Below, piece by piece: positions 59,441-64,000 of a stretch of DNA of 64,000 nucleotides. Within the stretch, counting starts at the first letter, position 1. Each line of letters begins with the position of its first letter. Both the position numbers and the translations under genes were made by a program. The stretch lies in assembly GCA_022577435.1 (NCBI GenBank), contig JAKOON010000058.1:712001-776000 (forward strand), read 5' to 3'. Under the pieces are notes generated by a model. The model worked only from the letters and a program-made list of their open reading frames with translations. It ran no database searches and had not been told where the DNA came from. Source of the DNA: Embiotoca jacksoni (Eukaryota > Chordata > Actinopteri > Embiotocidae).

Positions 59441-62400
59441 ATCTGGGATAGAAGTCATGTCCGCATTGCATCTTTGACCAAAGAGTACAAATAGTTTTCA
59501 GAGATGGAGAGTTGGTGCAGCAGATATCAGAGAGATACTGTAAGCTACATGGCCCCAGGTTTTCGATATCCGTGTCATAGTATAAATTGCCAAGACTGTT
59601 TACAAACTAAGTATGTATCTTAAACTTGGGACACGAAGAGTAGACTGGAATAGATTTTGCATACACATTTTCTCCAGCTTGCATTGCTTGTTGGAGGTTA
59701 TCATCATGGACATCTGAATAAATATCCAGTACACATTTGGCAATTGCTAGACTATAACAGTCCCGTTGCTAGGCAACCACTCCTATCCCACGAGTATAGT
59801 GTGAAATTTTGTGTTTTCCATAAGCAAGGCAGAAATGGACAAAAAGGAAAATAAGCAGATGGTAAAAAAATAAATTAAAAAAAATGTATGTAATATCCTG
59901 TCGGGAAAATAAAGGAGTGTAAATTCTTCAAACAGACACTCACTAAATTAGAATTGAAGACTTCATATTTGGAACAATGTAACAGGCATTTTCTGACATG
60001 TTATCGATGTGGCAGTAATGGCACCCAGTCTACAAGCCACTGACATAATCATCATATCCTCTTAGGAAATAATTTTCCAGACATTCAAACCAGCTGCCTT
60101 CAGATTACATTTGTAACAGAGGCTTTCTTTCTTCAATTTTCATAGCAGGTATCGGACAAACTGGAACTAACTTGGCCATTCTGAGGTCTTCTAATTATGG
60201 AAAATGAGTTTTTCTCTCTTTGTCAGTCCTTAACTCACTTTCGCACACCTAAAAGTGGGGGTAATCACTGCAGGGCCATTTCTGGGAAGCTGTAAAATAC
60301 ATGTGAAGATTAAATAAAGGTTGATAATCGCTACTGTTATTTCACACGTGTCTCATTTCTATCTACTGCTGACATCCTTTTTGAGGGCATTGTATGCTTT
60401 TCATACTCAAATTTTGATGCAAATACTTGTGTACACTTGTGACAGAGTAGTTACACATTGTGGAATTGTCACTTTAACTTAATGTGGGCTCTTATTCCAC
60501 AAATGGCAACATGTTCCCAGACAGCAACATCAGTTGTCCAATAGAAACGATTTCTATACATAATGTGTTTTTGATTGCCGATATTAACCAACAGTTGAGC
60601 AGTCTATTGCCATCATATCGACTCATTATTTCCATTTTAACTCAATCCACAAGCAGCCAACCAGATCTGCGAGTTATTGGGCATCAGTTGGAAATGTTGT
60701 TGTACACACAGACCATTGAAACATACTTAAATATGGGGCCAGAAATCCATTCCAAACAATCCAATACTCACAAGTCTCATTTGCGGTTTAAGTGCTTCTT
60801 CGCACACTTTTGCATCTTGACTATTAAACCAGCAGTTCCAAACATACTGAAAACACAGAGAGAAATAAATCCAACCCAGAATTTTCGCATTTAGTCATAA
60901 TCATTTTGACACGATTGAGATTTGTGAACATTTGTGTAAAGAGGGAGATCAATATGTCTTTGTTCAAAAAGTAAAGGAGCAGCTTATGCAAGTTGTGCTT
61001 TGATGTGGCATTTCCTCATCTGTTTATGGTGCTATATGCTGTGAAATCAGTGGCATGTTCAGCCTGAGTTGGCAGCGTCTAAACTAATTAACGTCCATAT
61101 GTAGCGCATTTGGTTATTTATGCTAAATTCCTGTGTGTCAAGAGGGAGACACAAACATTGCAGCTATATGTTCTGAGTCAGTGCGTCCCTGCAAAAGCTT
61201 TTGAAATTAATAGAATGAAATAAATGCAGAAAAGTGTCTTATTATATCTGAGCGACCTCCGGTTTATGTTTATCGCATATCAGTACTAGCGCACTATAAA
61301 ATCAGTTACACTTACTGTATACAGAGCAGTTAAGTGTCAGAATGTTATTTATTTATTTTTTTTTTGGTCCAAAGCCTCTTAAGGTTCACTGGTTAGTGTA
61401 CATAATACACACTTTCACTATGGCTGGCCCCAGTGGATCTGAACCCACTGAACCGGCAGTGTTAGCACCCTTCCCCAGAGCAGCTTACAGTACGCTTATT
61501 TATACATAATGCATACACAGGTCCCCACATAGACACTGAGAGACATCTACACACTTGTATATATGGTAAACAGTATGTGCGGTTTATAATTGCATCATGT
61601 ACATGTATAATTTTATGTAATTCATGTGTGTGGGAAAGCGCAAAATTGCTGATGTTACGGATGGATGTAGCTGCACTAAATGAAAGGTTTCACTTGCTCA
61701 ATGGTAAAAACAGCATACATGTCTCTTTTCAACATAACTGCATACACAGTAAAAGATCTTCTCAGTACAAAGGTCTAGTTATTATCTTCAGACCTTTTCA
61801 AGTGCATCTTGTGCTTCATTCTGCAGGTTGAAAACCGTGAGGTACCAGCTTCTGAAGCCATCCTACCTATTATCTTGTGTCTGAGGTGAACGGATTTTGC
61901 TGCAGCACTAAGCTGCTTTAACAGTCGATACCATTTCACTGACCTGATATTTGTTTGTCTTGCCTGTGACCCACCTTTAAGCCCCCTACCCACCATGCCT
62001 TTTATAAACCTCGGAGTGACGCATTTTCTGACCGATTACTCTTTAATCCTTGTACAAATATTACATAATAATACAGGCCCACACTACCTATATGTATATT
62101 ACACAAGATCATGATTGAAACACCCACCATCTGGTTACCATGATGTTAGTGACCCTCTATGACTAACAGCTAACCTGTTTTTCACCCAAACTATTGCATG
62201 CAATCACTATCTAGCCTTGTGTGTGTGACTTGTCTTGGTATGAGCCAATAAAAAAAAATACAGCACAAAATCACAGTCCTCTTACTGAATTGCATGTGAA
62301 ATGCACGTTTACCAGAAAATATAGAATGTATTCTGTTCATCCTGAAAACAATGTGATGGATTATTCTTTTAAAAAGCAGCCATCCAAAGGGTTCTTTAAA

Positions 62401-62774
62401 TTGACATGTGCCCTTGTGGCAAGTATTAGTGTGTCCTTCTGTGAAGTTGTACACAATTTAGATCTCTAATCCTTCATAAACAGATCCTCTCCCCCCCAAA
62501 AATAATAAAGCTTCCATTCTCAAAAATACACTAACTACCAAAACAACTTCCAGTGCTGGAGCTCGGCTTAGAATGAAAACAACTAAAATCCATTACAGTG
62601 TTTTGTTTTACAAGGATGGATCAAAATGTTCTAAGAATGTAGAGCAGCTTCATGACGTGCATTAAGAAGTGAGAAGCTATAACTCAACAAGTTAGTCGTT
62701 TGATCAACATCAGCACCTGAGGTACACATTTTTTTGCTAACACTGGGATGTGCGCATGAGATGTCATCATGAAC
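59441..62774. other. Intergenic/5' intronic DNA, no gene found
   Basis: The open frame at 60484-60894 (136 codons) has no known domain. At 61400-61470 the minus strand carries GGGTTCAGATCCACT, a B-box-like word, perhaps from a SINE. Confidence 0.5.
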
Positions 62775-63086
62775 CTAAAACTGAAAAAAGTCACGGGGAG
62801 ATACATCCAGTGAGTATAGGTGGTGGGGAGCTACCATTGTGTTGTTGCAGGCAAGACACTTGCAAGTTTTTAGCGTGCTGTAAGTGGACACATTGTTATG
62901 TTGGAGAACCAAAGTGCCATCGTGCCACAGTCCACGTTGTTTACATCGAATGTTTTCCCTCAGAAGCCTCAGATCATCACAGTAGAACTTGGTGTTGACA
63001 GTCTGACCCTGGGAGAAAAAAATCACAGCGCACAACCCCATGAATGTCGAAGGAACCCACCTGGTTACATTCCTGAGCTGATGCAC
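62775..63086 (-). pseudogene. Decayed mariner transposase fragment
   Basis: A 103-codon minus-strand frame matches the catalytic region of mariner transposases: QGQTVNTKFYCDDLRLLREN, RCKQRGLWHDGTLVLQHNNV and HHLYSLDVSPRDFFQF. The family has ...LRENIRRKRP.LW...HHDNAP... and PPYSPDLAPCDFFLF. Here the HHDN aspartate is replaced by N (HNN), so it should be inactive even if expressed, although the second motif still has SLD and RDFF. The N-terminal DNA-binding half and the inverted repeats were not found. Confidence 0.9.
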
Positions 63087-63884
63087 CTTTTTTCTGTCTT
63101 ATAGAGTAACGTTCTTCCCCTCATTAAATGCAAATACCGCTCAAAACACCTCACCCGGCTCATTAACCTTATTGCAGTAGGTTTTCTGACGTATTTCAGG
63201 GATTTTTGATTTCCCGAGTTTGACATAAATGTTTACGTGCACTCTCTGCTCAAGTCCACGATGACATCTCACATGCAAACATGCCAAAGTTCACAAAAAG
63301 TTGTGGAACTTAATCGCTGATGTTGTAACTTAGCGTACATACTCACTAAGTTTACAGCTTCCTTATTCTCCATGCATGTCATGGTGCTGTGCTCAGAGTA
63401 GTCTCTGAACTTTTTGACATCTCTTACTAGTTCTTACGATCCAGAAACTATCCTGCTCTGTAGAACAGCAGTTCTGTATTGGTTGAAGCACTTCTGTGTC
63501 CGATGTCTTTCTCTTGTAAAAATGTACTTTGACCAAACTGGTTGTGTTATATTGGGTTTGGCAGAGCTGGGCTGTCTGCCAGACAGTGATGTAATTATAT
63601 TGTTAACAGTCATTTTGTCAGGCACTGTGAGCTATCCGCAGGTCGCAGCCTTTACCTTTCTCACTTTCGGAGATGACATTACATTTGCTCTACCTCGCTC
63701 CGGCTCTCTCGGTCCCGCTCTGTCATCAAAGCGGACACTGAAGTCTTGTGAGGGTGACAGTGACTGCGCCTCCGTTTAAAAGGCATTCGACTTGTAACTT
63801 TCACTGCTGTCCTCTCTATTTGTGTATCTCTTTGTCCCGGTAACATTAAATTTGCCTCCACCTTTAGGTCACCGTTGTCAGTTA
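63087..63884. other. Intergenic/5' intronic DNA, no gene found
   Basis: Contains an open frame of 121 codons (63414-63779, +) in a slightly GC-richer stretch. No domain was recognised, so it is left unannotated. Confidence 0.5.
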
Positions 63885-63907
63885 GATATATATATATATA
63901 TATATAT
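63885..63907. repeat. (TA)n microsatellite
   Basis: About 11 TA units, followed by a T run. Confidence 0.95.
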
Positions 63908-64000
63908 TTTTTTTATCTCTGAGGTGCAACACTTGCTAACCTTTCTCTTTTTCTTCTGTAGTGTGATAACAGCAGTTCCTCCCTGTCAAACTGATGGCAA

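Noticed and set aside
60484..60894. 136-codon open frame on +
   Set aside because: No domain, AT-rich, no supporting signals.
61400..61470. B-box-like word GGGTTCAGATCC on -
   Set aside because: No matching A box at tRNA distance and no cloverleaf; not a tRNA gene, at most a SINE trace.
63414..63779. 121-codon open frame on + near the right edge
   Set aside because: Considered as an exon, but no known domain and no clear acceptor and donor pair.

Overview
The window is vertebrate nuclear DNA, almost certainly from a teleost fish. It is AT-rich and intron/intergenic in character. Long (CA)n/(GT)n microsatellites, a CR1/L2-type LINE tail and several interspersed repeats I recognise from many ray-finned fish genomes are scattered through it. 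It holds no operons, CRISPR arrays, rRNA genes or bacterial features.

Only one real protein-coding gene can be supported: the 5' two-thirds of an lrfn5 (SALM5) orthologue on the minus strand. Six coding exons lie between 14227 and 8074. Together they encode a signal peptide, cysteine-capped leucine-rich repeats, an Ig domain and the start of a fibronectin III domain (463 complete codons). The remaining FN3, the transmembrane helix and the cytoplasmic tail are not in the window; they should lie to the left of base 1, across an intron of more than 8 kb. Every exon junction was read by hand. All five complete introns are GT-AG and the reading frame is kept throughout. The LRR-Ig part is cut by five introns, whereas, from memory, mammalian LRFN genes carry this part in one large exon.

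Layout: 1-8073 is intron 6, with SINE-like, polypyrimidine and minisatellite-like sequence. 8074-14227 holds the lrfn5 coding exons, with a LINE fragment in intron 5 and a poly(A)-tailed retrocopy in intron 1. From 14228 to 64000 (about 49.8 kb) I find no other gene. This matches the large gene desert known upstream of LRFN5 in mammals and should contain its untranslated 5' exons and regulatory DNA. In that desert I can name a small TTAA-flanked (piggyBac-like) MITE family near 20-25 kb, a fold-back element at 35.4 kb, three high-copy teleost repeats (46.4, 52.6 and 54.9 kb), a decayed Tc1-type transposase (57.0 kb), a decayed mariner transposase (62.8 kb), several tRNA-SINE-like pieces and many microsatellites.

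The most interesting points are the intron-split LRR region of lrfn5, the retrocopy in its first intron, the MITE family, the fold-back element, two strong hairpins (17.6 and 34.2 kb) and a CpG-dense patch 2.5 kb upstream of the start codon. I found no convincing new multi-gene system.
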